Shown: positions 35,465 through 44,191 of the stretch, piece after piece
How the letters are laid out: every line of letters begins with the position of its first letter
How positions within the stretch are numbered: position 1 is the first letter of the stretch
Origin: Desulfuromonadaceae bacterium
GTDB taxonomy: Bacteria; Desulfobacterota; Desulfuromonadia; Desulfuromonadales; JAHYIW01
Length of the DNA: 64,000 nt
Direction: 5' to 3'
Assembly: GCA_019429445.1 (NCBI GenBank)
Contig: JAHYIW010000003.1
Span: 62,001-126,000 of the forward strand
Notes under the pieces: model-generated
What the model saw: the letters and a program-made list of their open reading frames with translations, nothing else
The model's database searches: none
Told to the model about the DNA's origin: nothing
Translations under genes and position numbers: made by a program

Positions 35465-37456
35465 ATGACCGTTGTCTTACCAAGGGAAAGCCATTTCGCT
35501 CTGCTGCTTTTTGGCGTTGTCCTGAGCATCGTTTCACTTGGCGGGGGCGTGGCACGTGCCGCTGAACACGACCGCTTGGTACCGGAAAGCGAGATTTCCG
35601 CACTCGCTCTGCAGCAATTGATGTCGCTGGAGGTCACGTCAGCGTCCAAAAAAGAGCGCAAGCTGGCGGAGGTTTCGGCGGCCGTTTTTGTCATCACTCG
35701 CGAGGATATTCGCCGTTCCGGGGTAACCAGTATTCCCGAGGCGCTGCGCATGGCGCCGGGGCTGCTGGTTTCCCGTGTTGACAGCAATAAATGGGCGATC
35801 AGTTCACGCAGCTTCAACAGCCTTTATGCAAACAAGTTACTGGTCCTGATCGATGGACGCAGTGTTTTTAATACCCTTTATTCCGCCGTGTTGTGGACCA
35901 GTCAGGATACGTTGCTGGAAGATGTCGACCGGATTGAAGTTATTCGCGGGCCGGCGGCGGCACTGTGGGGCTCCCATGCGGTAAACGGGGTGATCAACAT
36001 TGTTACCCGCAGCGCCCAACTCACTCCGGGGGTGCTGATGTCAGCGGGGGCGGGGAGCGAAGAACGTGGTTTTGTCAATTGGCGCATCGGGGAAAATTCC
36101 TCTGCTGATCGGGCCTGGCGGATCTTCGGCAAGCATTTTTTACGCGATAATTATCGGACCGTGGCGGACAGTGACAGCCATGACGAATGGTCCATGCAGC
36201 GTACCGGGTTTCGCTATGATCAGCGGATTGATGATCAGTCGGTTACGCTGCAAGGTGATTTGTTCAAAGGCCGGGCCGGGATCGTTGGTGAGAGTACGCC
36301 CCCGGCAATCGTCACCGATAATACTCTGATCGCCGGGGGGAATCTGCTGCTGCACTGGCAGCGCAAAGATCTTGCCGGACATGCCACCAAGTTAAGACTC
36401 TATTACGACTACGAAAGTCGGAAAGATTTTTTGCTGGAGGAATCCCGCGGCGTTTATGATCTTGATTTTCAGCATGACTTTTCTCTGGGAGCCAATACCA
36501 TTCTGTGGGGGGGGGGATATCGGAGCACCAGCAGCCATGCGCATGGCTCGCCAAAATATTCCTTGAGTTCGGTAGACCGACGCGAAAACGTTTATAACGT
36601 TTTTGCCCAACATGAGTTGTCATTGCTGGATCGCCGGTTTTTGGCGACTCTCGGCGTGAAGCTGGAACATAATCCCTATACCCATTGGGAGGCACAGCCG
36701 AATCTGCGTCTGCTGATGGTACCGAACGAGCGTCATTCGTTATGGGGCGCTGTTTCCCGTGTGGCCCGAACCCCCGGTCGCCTCGAACGTGAGAGCCGAC
36801 TCGCCGTGAATGGCCTGGGGATTCTTTACGGCAACCCGGACTTTGACGCGGAGCAAGTGACTGCTTACGAACTGGGATACCGCAGCTCCCCGACCGAGGA
36901 TTTCAGTTTCGATACCGCGCTTTTTTACAATAAATACAGTCACCTGCGCAGCTTTGAAGTCGTCGGGGGAACTGCGCCGACATTGGTCGGAAGCATTGAA
37001 AATAACGTCAGCGGGGAAACCTGCGGGGCCGAACTGGCGGTTAACTGGAGACTGTCCGCTCGTTTGAAAACTTTTTTTTCCGCCACCTATATTCACGTTG
37101 ATTTCAAACATCGTGACCCCAATGCCAGTGCTCTGGTGCGCAGTTTTGCACAAGACGAAGAAGAAAAAACTCCCTCGTATCATGCCTATCTGCGCATCGA
37201 CTATGACCCGACGGAACACACCGAGACCGGTTTAACCCTGCGTTATGCCAGCCATATGGGCCGCGACGATATTCCGGCATATTTGGATCTGGATTTACGT
37301 TTGGCGTGGAAGTTACAGCGCAACCTGACGCTTGAACTGGTCGGCCAGAATCTGCTTGATGCGCGGCGTCAGGAGTTTCCGCGAGAGACACTCTTCAGTG
37401 TTTACCCTGCGGAGGTTGAACGGGGTGGGTATCTCAAGCTGACCTGCCTCTGGTAA
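35465..37456 (+). CDS. TonB-dependent outer-membrane receptor
   Basis: The 663-residue protein has a signal peptide (about 1-32). The plug domain follows from about 45 ('VTSASKKERKLAEVSAAVFVITREDI', 'IPEALRMAPGLLV', 'IEVIRGPAAALWGSHAVNGVINIVTR'), then a 22-strand barrel ending 'GYLKLTCLW' with the terminal aromatic residue for BAM. The type (no siderophore signature, 'SASKKE' box) is common next to YfiR-like genes. The ligand is unknown. It is 15 bases from the YfiR-like gene, so it is part of the four-gene signalling unit. Confidence 0.9.
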   Translation: MTVVLPRESHFALLLFGVVLSIVSLGGGVARAAEHDRLVPESEISALALQQLMSLEVTSASKKERKLAEVSAAVFVITREDIRRSGVTSIPEALRMAPGLLVSRVDSNKWAISSRSFNSLYANKLLVLIDGRSVFNTLYSAVLWTSQDTLLEDVDRIEVIRGPAAALWGSHAVNGVINIVTRSAQLTPGVLMSAGAGSEERGFVNWRIGENSSADRAWRIFGKHFLRDNYRTVADSDSHDEWSMQRTGFRYDQRIDDQSVTLQGDLFKGRAGIVGESTPPAIVTDNTLIAGGNLLLHWQRKDLAGHATKLRLYYDYESRKDFLLEESRGVYDLDFQHDFSLGANTILWGGGYRSTSSHAHGSPKYSLSSVDRRENVYNVFAQHELSLLDRRFLATLGVKLEHNPYTHWEAQPNLRLLMVPNERHSLWGAVSRVARTPGRLERESRLAVNGLGILYGNPDFDAEQVTAYELGYRSSPTEDFSFDTALFYNKYSHLRSFEVVGGTAPTLVGSIENNVSGETCGAELAVNWRLSARLKTFFSATYIHVDFKHRDPNASALVRSFAQDEEEKTPSYHAYLRIDYDPTEHTETGLTLRYASHMGRDDIPAYLDLDLRLAWKLQRNLTLELVGQNLLDARRQEFPRETLFSVYPAEVERGGYLKLTCLW

Positions 37457-37471
37457 TTTGTTGCGAGGGGA

Positions 37472-38050
37472 ATGTGTAACAAGATGGGACCACGTTTTTT
37501 TCTTTTTTCACTGCTGATTATCCTGCTGTTCCTCCCCGCAGGAGCGTTGGGGCGTGACTTGTCCTACCGTTTTCCGACGGATCAGGTGACGGCAGCCTAC
37601 CTGTATAATTTCGCCCTTTTCTCCCACTGGCCAAAGTCTGCTCTGGACCAGCGGGAGTTTTTTGTCATTGCCACCCTTGATAAAGATTTTGCTGACATTG
37701 CCGCCGCGACGCTCACCGGGCGGTATGTCGCTGACCGTCCGGTTAAAGTACAACTACTGCACAATCTTGACGAAGGTGATGCCGCGCCGCACATTGTGTT
37801 TTTTGGGGAAGGCGAAAGCCCTTCCCCCCCCTTGCTGACGCGAATCTCCCGGTTGCCGATACTCACGGTTGGCCGGGCACCCGATTTTACCGCGGCAGGG
37901 GGCATGATCAGGCTCTTTACGGTTGAGCGGCGCCTGCACTTTGTGATCAACCTCGTTGCAGCGAAAAAAGCCGGTATAACGATCAGTTCCGAGGTGTTGC
38001 GGTTGGCCGATGAGGTTGAAGGCAAGGTTCCGGTGAGGGGGATAGAATGA
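37472..38050 (+). CDS. YfiR-family periplasmic protein
   Basis: The 192-residue protein has a signal peptide (about 1-26) and the YfiR/DUF4154 fold: 'VTAAYLYNFALFSHWPK', 'PVKVQLLHNLDE', 'HIVFFGEGES', 'LPILTVGRAPDFTAAGGMIRLF' and 'FVINLVAAKKAGITISSEVLRLA'. In Pseudomonas YfiR represses the diguanylate cyclase YfiN through its periplasmic domain. Here it sits directly before a kinase with a YfiN-like sensor and overlaps it by 4 bases (ATGA), so it most likely controls that kinase. Start uncertain (ATG 37472 or 37484). Confidence 0.85.
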   Translation: MCNKMGPRFFLFSLLIILLFLPAGALGRDLSYRFPTDQVTAAYLYNFALFSHWPKSALDQREFFVIATLDKDFADIAAATLTGRYVADRPVKVQLLHNLDEGDAAPHIVFFGEGESPSPPLLTRISRLPILTVGRAPDFTAAGGMIRLFTVERRLHFVINLVAAKKAGITISSEVLRLADEVEGKVPVRGIE

Positions 38051-39573
38051 TCTTCTCCTTTAGCAAGCTGCCGATCAAAACCAAACTGATCATCATGATG
38101 ATGACCATCAGTTGCACCGCTATCCTCCTGGTTACCCTGATCAATGACCTGGTCAATGTGCATCAGGACCGTCGTGACACGGTTGCTGACCTGAGCGCCA
38201 TCGGCGCTGTCGTTGCGTTCAACAGTCGTGCTGCGGTCGCTTTTAACGATGCCGACGCGGCAAATCAGATGTTGAGTGCCTTCCAGTTTGAACCTGAAAT
38301 CGTTCAGGCTGTGTTGCTCGTTGATAATGCGCGCCCATTTGCGGAATTTTTGCGCAAGGGTCAACGCCAGGACACAGCGTGGCAATCTGTTGACTGGCCC
38401 GGAGGGGAAGTCTTTGCTACCCACGAATATTTTTCAGACGACTTTTTATATTTTTATCAACCGGTTGTCATCGCAGGCGAGCTGATCGGTAAACTATTTA
38501 TCAAGGCGGAACTCAGTTCGTTGCGGGAGCGTTATCTGCTGACCAGCCTGATCAGCCTGGGGGCGCTGCTGGTCGCCGGGGTCGTTGCCTATTTTCTGAC
38601 CTTGCGGTTACAACGCTTGATTTCAGAACCGCTGCAACAGCTGGTCGGTGAGATGGGCGAAGTTTTTGGTGACAAGCGCGACGAGGAAGCGCCGCAGATC
38701 GGGCGGGGTGCGGACGAAATCGGTGTTTTGCTGGACGGATTCAAGCGCATGCTGGCGCGGATTAATCAGCACGAAAGACAATTAACAACAGTCAACGCCA
38801 GGCTGGAGGAAAGGGTCAAGCAACGCACCGCTGAACTGGTATTGGCCAACGACCGCCTGACTTCGGAAGTTAACCGCCGGGTGCGTATCGAGAAAAAGAA
38901 GGACGCCCTGCTCGCGGAAAAAGAATTACTGCTCAGGGAAATTCACCATCGGGTGAAGAACAACTTGCAGGTGATCTCCAGTTTGATCAGCTTGCAACTG
39001 CGTAAAAATGGTGTTGCAGAAGGGCACTCCGAATTACTCTCCGTGCGCGAGCGCATCCGTTCCATGGCGCTGATTCACGAGCAGCTGTACCGTGGTGAGA
39101 AGTTGAATGAGGTTGCTTTTGATCATTTTATCAGGGTGTTCATCGACCAGCTTGCCGTTGTTTACGGGGCCACCGACCGGTCGATTACCGTTCGCGAAGA
39201 ATTACATGCCGTGAACCTCAGTGTCGATCAGGCAATGCCTTGCGGCATGATTTTGAGTGAGTTGCTGGGAAATGCGTTTAAACATGCTTTCCTCGGCAGA
39301 AAATCGGGAAATGTGGTTGTGACTCTGCGCCAGGTGAGAGGTTTCGTGATGTTAAGTGTTGAAGATAATGGACGGGGGGGGATTGACAAAACAACGCGAT
39401 CCCTTGGTTTAACTCTGGTGCACAGCCTGGCCGAACAATTAAATGGCGAGATGACATTTATCGACACAAACGGGTCGTGCGCCATCCTCAAGTTCCCCTT
39501 TCATGTCAGCAGGGCGACCGCCATTCTCGACCAGGCCAACAGTCACAAAGACGCTGAAAAGGATTTGATATGA
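38047..39573 (+). CDS. sensor histidine kinase: CHASE8-like, HAMP, HisKA_2
   Basis: The 508-residue protein has TM1 (about 11-33) and a periplasmic domain 34-160 resembling the CHASE8 domain of YfiN ('VVAFNSRAAVAFNDADAANQMLSAFQFEPEI'). TM2 (about 163-185), HAMP (186-240) and a coiled coil (240-290) follow. The HisKA_2 phospho-acceptor is 'REIHHRVKNNLQVISSLISLQ' (His300/301), and the HATPase has 'LLGNAFKHAF' and 'DNGRGG'. It has no GGDEF domain. It should pass phosphate to the receiver encoded next, whose start overlaps its end. Confidence 0.9.
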   Translation: MIFSFSKLPIKTKLIIMMMTISCTAILLVTLINDLVNVHQDRRDTVADLSAIGAVVAFNSRAAVAFNDADAANQMLSAFQFEPEIVQAVLLVDNARPFAEFLRKGQRQDTAWQSVDWPGGEVFATHEYFSDDFLYFYQPVVIAGELIGKLFIKAELSSLRERYLLTSLISLGALLVAGVVAYFLTLRLQRLISEPLQQLVGEMGEVFGDKRDEEAPQIGRGADEIGVLLDGFKRMLARINQHERQLTTVNARLEERVKQRTAELVLANDRLTSEVNRRVRIEKKKDALLAEKELLLREIHHRVKNNLQVISSLISLQLRKNGVAEGHSELLSVRERIRSMALIHEQLYRGEKLNEVAFDHFIRVFIDQLAVVYGATDRSITVREELHAVNLSVDQAMPCGMILSELLGNAFKHAFLGRKSGNVVVTLRQVRGFVMLSVEDNGRGGIDKTTRSLGLTLVHSLAEQLNGEMTFIDTNGSCAILKFPFHVSRATAILDQANSHKDAEKDLI

Positions 39574-40775
39574 GTAAGGGGCGCATTCTGGTTGTTGAAG
39601 ATGAGCGTATCGTGGCGATGGATATTTGTGAAACCCTCGAAAATTATGGTTTTTCGGTGACCGGTTGCGTGACCTCCGGAGAAGAGGCGATTCGGGTCGC
39701 CACGCGCGAGAAGCCTGACCTGGTGTTGATGGATATTCGCCTGGGCGGAAAGATTGACGGCCTGGAAGCAGCGCGTGAGATTCAGCGTCAGAAGTGGACA
39801 CCGATCGTATTTTTAACCGCATTTGGTGAGCAGGAATTGGTTGATCAGGCCATCGGCATTGATGCTTTCGGTTATATTCTCAAACCATTTGAGGAAAAAA
39901 GGCTCTGTGTTGCCATCGACCTGGCAATGAACCGGGGCCAGGTTGAACGCCGACTGCGGCAGACCATTGCCGGGGGGGATCGCGCCGCCGCTCCGCTTGA
40001 CGCCAACGCCCCCTTCATTTTCAAGACCTTCGGCGGCTTGCAACTGTTGGTCGATAAGCGGGTGGTTTTGCGCAGTGAGCAACTGAGTAAGACCCAACGC
40101 GCACTTTTCGGATTATTGCTGAGCGCGTCCCTCAGGCAATTGCCGGTCGAGACCGTGGCCGCGGCTCTCTGGCCGGACAGCCCGGCACCGAAAGCGCGAT
40201 CAAGTTTCGATTCGCTTATCTTGCGCACCCGCAGAGTGGTTGAAGCCGTCTTGCCCAAGGGGCGGGTCGATGATCTGATCGTGGTCAAGCACAGCATCCT
40301 GATGCTGCCCGACTGTCAGAGTGATCTGTCGCAATTTACACAGTTGTGCAAAACAGCTGCGGTGCACCTTAAACAACGCCACCTGAATGCCGCCGAGGGT
40401 TCGCTGCTGGCAGCGATCGAGCTGGCCAAAGAACCGTTCCTCCCGGTATTACCTGACTTTGCACCAGTGGTTGCGCAACGCCGGGAAGTGCAAACCCTGC
40501 TCAATAATTGTTGTTTGCAACTCAGCGCTATTTATTCCGCGCGGCGTGACGTTAGCGCAGCGATCAAGGTTGTCGAGGAGGTTATACTCAGGGAGCCACT
40601 GAATGATGTGGCGCTCAGGCGACTGGTGCGTTTGTATCAGGACAGTAACGCAGCATTACCGCTACGCAGTGCCCTCGATAGTTACCGGGACGCTTTGCTG
40701 GCCGGCGGGCACCCCCAGGGGGATGTCGAGCGCCTGGTTGCGGCTCTTTACGAAGACTGTTCGCTGGATGTGTAG
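39570..40775 (+). CDS. response regulator with SARP-like (wHTH + BTAD) output
   Basis: The 401-residue protein has a receiver at 1-120 with 'VVEDE' and phospho-acceptor Asp55 ('LVLMDIRLGG', a type common with HisKA_2 kinases). Residues about 150-245 form an OmpR/SARP-like winged helix ('FGGLQLLVDKRVV', 'LSKTQRALFGLLL', 'AAALWPD'). A TPR-like bacterial transcriptional activation domain (about 255-395) ends the protein. This is an activator architecture known from SARP/AfsR proteins but fused to a receiver. It overlaps the kinase gene (ATGA). Target genes are unknown; autoregulation of the TonB receptor operon is an obvious candidate. Confidence 0.85.
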   Translation: MSKGRILVVEDERIVAMDICETLENYGFSVTGCVTSGEEAIRVATREKPDLVLMDIRLGGKIDGLEAAREIQRQKWTPIVFLTAFGEQELVDQAIGIDAFGYILKPFEEKRLCVAIDLAMNRGQVERRLRQTIAGGDRAAAPLDANAPFIFKTFGGLQLLVDKRVVLRSEQLSKTQRALFGLLLSASLRQLPVETVAAALWPDSPAPKARSSFDSLILRTRRVVEAVLPKGRVDDLIVVKHSILMLPDCQSDLSQFTQLCKTAAVHLKQRHLNAAEGSLLAAIELAKEPFLPVLPDFAPVVAQRREVQTLLNNCCLQLSAIYSARRDVSAAIKVVEEVILREPLNDVALRRLVRLYQDSNAALPLRSALDSYRDALLAGGHPQGDVERLVAALYEDCSLDV

Positions 40776-40776
40776 T

Positions 40777-42219
40777 TTATTTGCGCCAGAAGCTGGGGAA
40801 GAAGAGAACCAGAACGGTAAAGAGTTCCAAGCGACCGGCGAGCATGCAGAAAATCAGGATGCCCTTGCCCGGATCGGAAACATGGGCAAAATTATCGGTG
40901 GGCCCGACACTGCCGAGTCCTGGGCCAATATTGCTGAGGGTGGCGATGACCGCTGCCGCGGCCGAAACCAGATCCAGCCCCGTCGCGGCAAGCATGAACG
41001 ATGCGGCAACAAAGATCCCCATAAAAAGTGCAAAGAACCCGAGGATTGATTGCATGACCTCGCGATCAACCGGGGTGCCCCCGAGTTTTGCCAGCCGCAC
41101 CGCCCGGGGGTGGATCAGCCGAAAGACCGACACCTGGGCATGTTTGAACAGGAGTAAAATGCGCGCAACTTTCATCCCCCCCCCGGTCGATCCGGCGCAG
41201 CCACCGACAAACATCAGAAATACCAGCAGATATTGAGCCAGCACCGGCCAGAGCTCGTAGTCTGCGGTGCCGAACCCGGTCGTGGTCAGAATCGAAACGG
41301 TTTGAAATGCGCTGTCGCGCAGACTCGTGGCGAGCGCGCCATGCCCCGTGTCGAAAGTCAAAAAAGTCAGCACAATTGTTACAACCAGCGTGATACCGAC
41401 GTAGGTAAGGAATTCCTCGTTGCGCCGATATTCCTGAAATCGCCCGCGCAAGGCGTGATAGTGCAGTGAAAAGTTAATCCCCGCCAGAAACATGAAGACG
41501 ATAATCACCCATTCGATGAAGGGACTGTCAAACGCCGCAACAGAAGCATTACGTGTTGAAAATCCCCCGGTTGCCAGGGTCGCAAAGGAGTGACAGATCG
41601 CCTCAAAAAAGTTCATGCCGCCGTACATCAACAGCAGCGTTTCCGCTGCTGTCAACAGCACGTAGACCCCCCAGAGGAGTTTCGCGGTATCCTGAATGCG
41701 GGGTTTCAGGCGGTCGGTGGTCGGCCCCGGCACCTCGGCTTTGAACAGTTGCATCCCGCCGACCCCGAGCATCGGCAGGATCGCCAATGACAGAACGATG
41801 ATCCCCATCCCGCCGAGCCAATGGGTCAGGGCACGCCAAAACAGCAGGCTCTCGGGCAACCTTTCGATGTTGACCAGAATCGTCGAACCGGTGGTTGTAA
41901 AGCCGCTCATCGTTTCAAAGACCGCATCAAGGTACGAAGGGATCGCGCCACTGATGACGTATGGCAAAGCCCCGAAGAGGGCGTAGAACAGCCAGCCGAA
42001 AGAAACAATGGCAAAACCTTCACGTAATGAAAGTTCTTTATTGCTGCGACAGTTAAGGAACAGTACGGCCCCTGCCGCCAGGGAGGTTGTCGCCGCAGCG
42101 AGTAGCGCAAGTGCCGCACCGTCATCATACCAGAGCGAAAAGGGGACCGGGATGAGGAGCGCCGTCGCCAGAAAGAGGAGCAGTGCCCCAAGAATGCGTC
42201 CGGTCAGCAGAATATTCAT
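40777..42219 (-). CDS. trkH: Trk potassium uptake membrane subunit TrkH
   Basis: The 480-residue transporter has about 10-12 membrane helices and four P-loop repeats with selectivity-filter-like segments such as 'MSGFTTTGSTIL', 'ATGGFSTRNASV', 'TTTGFGTADYELWP' and 'ATLSNIGPGLGSVGP'. It carries K+ (or Na+) gated by TrkA. Its ATG abuts the trkA stop (TAAATG), so the two subunits are translated together. The last two codons sit against the convergent response-regulator gene. Confidence 0.93.
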   Translation of the reverse strand: MNILLTGRILGALLLFLATALLIPVPFSLWYDDGAALALLAAATTSLAAGAVLFLNCRSNKELSLREGFAIVSFGWLFYALFGALPYVISGAIPSYLDAVFETMSGFTTTGSTILVNIERLPESLLFWRALTHWLGGMGIIVLSLAILPMLGVGGMQLFKAEVPGPTTDRLKPRIQDTAKLLWGVYVLLTAAETLLLMYGGMNFFEAICHSFATLATGGFSTRNASVAAFDSPFIEWVIIVFMFLAGINFSLHYHALRGRFQEYRRNEEFLTYVGITLVVTIVLTFLTFDTGHGALATSLRDSAFQTVSILTTTGFGTADYELWPVLAQYLLVFLMFVGGCAGSTGGGMKVARILLLFKHAQVSVFRLIHPRAVRLAKLGGTPVDREVMQSILGFFALFMGIFVAASFMLAATGLDLVSAAAAVIATLSNIGPGLGSVGPTDNFAHVSDPGKGILIFCMLAGRLELFTVLVLFFPSFWRK

Positions 42220-43572
42220 TTAGCTGAAAAATCCTTCCACCTTGGCAAATGCACCCGGTAGAGCGAAAACCACGACCCGATCTCCGGCAGTCAGGATACT
42301 TTCACCGGTGGGGATTTCGTACTCCTTGCCACGTACGATCGCCCCAATCACCGCGCCACGGGGGAAGCTCAAATCCTTGAGGGGCAAATTGACAATCGCA
42401 CAATCTGCCTTGACCTCAAGTTCGAGAATTTCGGAATTGCTCCCTTCGATTGTGGCGACAGAAACAATGTCGCCACGGCGCACATATTTAAGAATCGCTC
42501 CTGCCGCGGCGATCCGTGGCGAAACACAAACATCAATCCCCAGTGTCGACGCCAGGCTGAACAGTTCCGGCTGGTTGATCAGCGTCATGATGCGTTTCGC
42601 GCCATGCTGTTTGGCGAGCAGCGAGCAGAGAATGTTACTTTCATCATTCTCGGTTGCGGCGATAAAAACATCTGCACCTTCGATCCCTTCGTCTTGCAAG
42701 GTGTGGATATCGCTCCCTTCGGCGTGGATGACCAGGGTGTTTTTCAATTTGGCGGAAAGGGTCTCGCAGCGTTTCATATCACGGTCGATCAGCCGGGTAT
42801 TGAACTTTTGTTTTTCCAGCTGTTCGGCTATGCGCAGGCCGATCCGTCCACCACCGAGGATGAAGGCACGTTGTGAGCGACTATGCGACACGCCCTCCAG
42901 CTTGAGCAAATACTGGATTGCAGGCAGGTCCTTATGGTGAGCGAAGACAAAAATGCTGTCGCCGGAGTAGATGATATCGTCGCCGCGGGGGATAATTGTT
43001 TGTCCTTGACGTGTGATCGCGGCAATGACAAAACGGTACATCCTGCGGATATCGCCCAGCTCTTTCAAGGTCAGATCACAGAGTGGGCTGTCCTCATTGA
43101 TACGATAGCCGAGAAACTGAATCTGCCCGTCGACGAATTCAGCGACATCGAAGGCCCCGTGGCGACAGGCGATTTTGGCAATTTCATCAGCGACAGCATC
43201 CTCCGGGTTGATCAACAGGCTGATGCCGAGTTTTTCTTTGGAAAGGATCGCACCATGGCTGGAATATTCGATACTTTTGACGCGGGCGACTAACGTTTTA
43301 ACGTGATATTCACGGGCGATGAGGCAGGCAAGGATATTGACTTCATCAAGGTCAGTGACAGCAATAAAAATATCCGTGGTCTTGATCCCGGCTTGTTCCA
43401 GACTCTCTGCACTGGCACCGTTGCCGAGGATGCCGAGTAAATTCAGACGGTCCCTGGCGCGGAGCAATTGGTCTTCATTGCTGTCCACCAGGGTGACTTC
43501 ATGATTTTCCGCGGCCAGCCGTTCGCACAAAAAATAACCGACCTGGCCGGCACCAACAATCAGAATTTTCAT
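42220..43572 (-). CDS. trkA: Trk potassium uptake regulatory protein TrkA
   Basis: The 450-residue cytoplasmic protein has two RCK modules. The first NAD-binding motif is 'ILIVGAGQVGYFLCERLA', the second 'AFILGGGRIGLRIAEQLE' near residue 233; each is followed by a TrkA_C domain. The protein binds NAD(H)/ATP and gates TrkH. I chose the ATG at 43572 where the motif begins; a longer reading from 43650 adds a Cys-rich peptide without homology. Confidence 0.93.
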   Translation of the reverse strand: MKILIVGAGQVGYFLCERLAAENHEVTLVDSNEDQLLRARDRLNLLGILGNGASAESLEQAGIKTTDIFIAVTDLDEVNILACLIAREYHVKTLVARVKSIEYSSHGAILSKEKLGISLLINPEDAVADEIAKIACRHGAFDVAEFVDGQIQFLGYRINEDSPLCDLTLKELGDIRRMYRFVIAAITRQGQTIIPRGDDIIYSGDSIFVFAHHKDLPAIQYLLKLEGVSHSRSQRAFILGGGRIGLRIAEQLEKQKFNTRLIDRDMKRCETLSAKLKNTLVIHAEGSDIHTLQDEGIEGADVFIAATENDESNILCSLLAKQHGAKRIMTLINQPELFSLASTLGIDVCVSPRIAAAGAILKYVRRGDIVSVATIEGSNSEILELEVKADCAIVNLPLKDLSFPRGAVIGAIVRGKEYEIPTGESILTAGDRVVVFALPGAFAKVEGFFS

Positions 43573-43650
43573 AAATGACTTCGTTTCTTTCTGCTCCACG
43601 ATTTCACAATCACAGCGGCAACACATGCCATATTTGAAAAAAATATGCAA

Positions 43651-43700
43651 GGCGAACAGATTCTAACATACTTGTTCGCCCTCTGCGGGTAAACTATAGT
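43651..43700 (+). promoter_or_regulatory. promoter with inverted repeat upstream of HNH gene
   Basis: A 17-base spacer separates TTGTTC (43672-43677) from TATAGT (43695-43700). An 8-bp perfect inverted repeat GGCGAACA...TGTTCGCC (43651-43658 and 43673-43680) overlaps the -35 and could be an operator. The region is divergent between trkA and the HNH gene. Confidence 0.4.
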
Positions 43701-43728
43701 CCGAAAAAAAGAACCCTGGAGTTGTACT

Positions 43729-44013
43729 ATGTTGATTGAACCGAGTGACGAAGATATCCGCCGCGAACGCAACAAGGCGCGTGAGCTGCGTAAAACCCGA
43801 TGGTGGCAAAACCGGATCGCCGCTGGCCGTTGTCATTACTGCAACGCGCAGGTCGCCCCGAAGGAGCTGACCCTCGACCATGTGGTGCCGCTGATTCGCG
43901 GCGGGCGCAGCACCAGGGGAAATTGTGTGGCGGCGTGCAAGGCGTGCAATTCCAAAAAACAGAGTCTGCTACCGCTGGAGTGGGAGGAGTATCTGGAGTC
44001 TTTCCGAGAATAA
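43729..44013 (+). CDS. HNH endonuclease family protein
   Basis: The 94-residue protein has a CxxC zinc pair 'CHYC', the HNH core 'LTLDHVVPLIRGGRSTRGNCVAACKACNSKK' (His, Asn, second CxxC) and a short basic N-terminus. Stand-alone HNH proteins of this size occur widely; some act in DNA repair or as nicking enzymes. No terminase or other phage gene is nearby. GGAG lies upstream of the ATG. Confidence 0.85.
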   Translation: MLIEPSDEDIRRERNKARELRKTRWWQNRIAAGRCHYCNAQVAPKELTLDHVVPLIRGGRSTRGNCVAACKACNSKKQSLLPLEWEEYLESFRE

Positions 44014-44049
44014 GGGTCAAAGCGAAAATCCAGACGTTTGAGGGCAGAT

Positions 44050-44127
44050 TTTGGCTCGTTTGCAGCCTCCCGTAGCTATGGGGCAAAAAGGAGCTGAAAT
44101 ATGAGCCAAACAGCTGGGTTTGCAGCC
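44050..44127. repeat. structured intergenic repeat (inverted and direct repeats)
   Basis: TTTGGCTC (44050-44057) pairs with GAGCCAAA (44103-44110), and GTTTGCAGCC occurs twice exactly 60 bases apart (44058-44067, 44118-44127). An AAGGAG and a 26-codon frame (ATG at 44101, stop at 44181) lie inside. It may be a small mobile-element remnant or a structured RNA; not recognised. Confidence 0.5.
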
Positions 44128-44191
44128 GGTCATTCATTCTCGGACAGGCTCCCTGGCGCGGCTGGAGAAATAACGGCGTAATTCAGGGATC

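Noticed and set aside
43729-44013. Prophage or homing-element reading of the HNH gene
   Set aside because: No terminase, portal, intron or intein features adjoin it; a stand-alone HNH protein is the simplest reading.
44050-44127. c-di-GMP or other known riboswitch in the repeat-containing region
   Set aside because: No GEMM core or other recognised riboswitch consensus is present; the structure is defined only by simple repeats.
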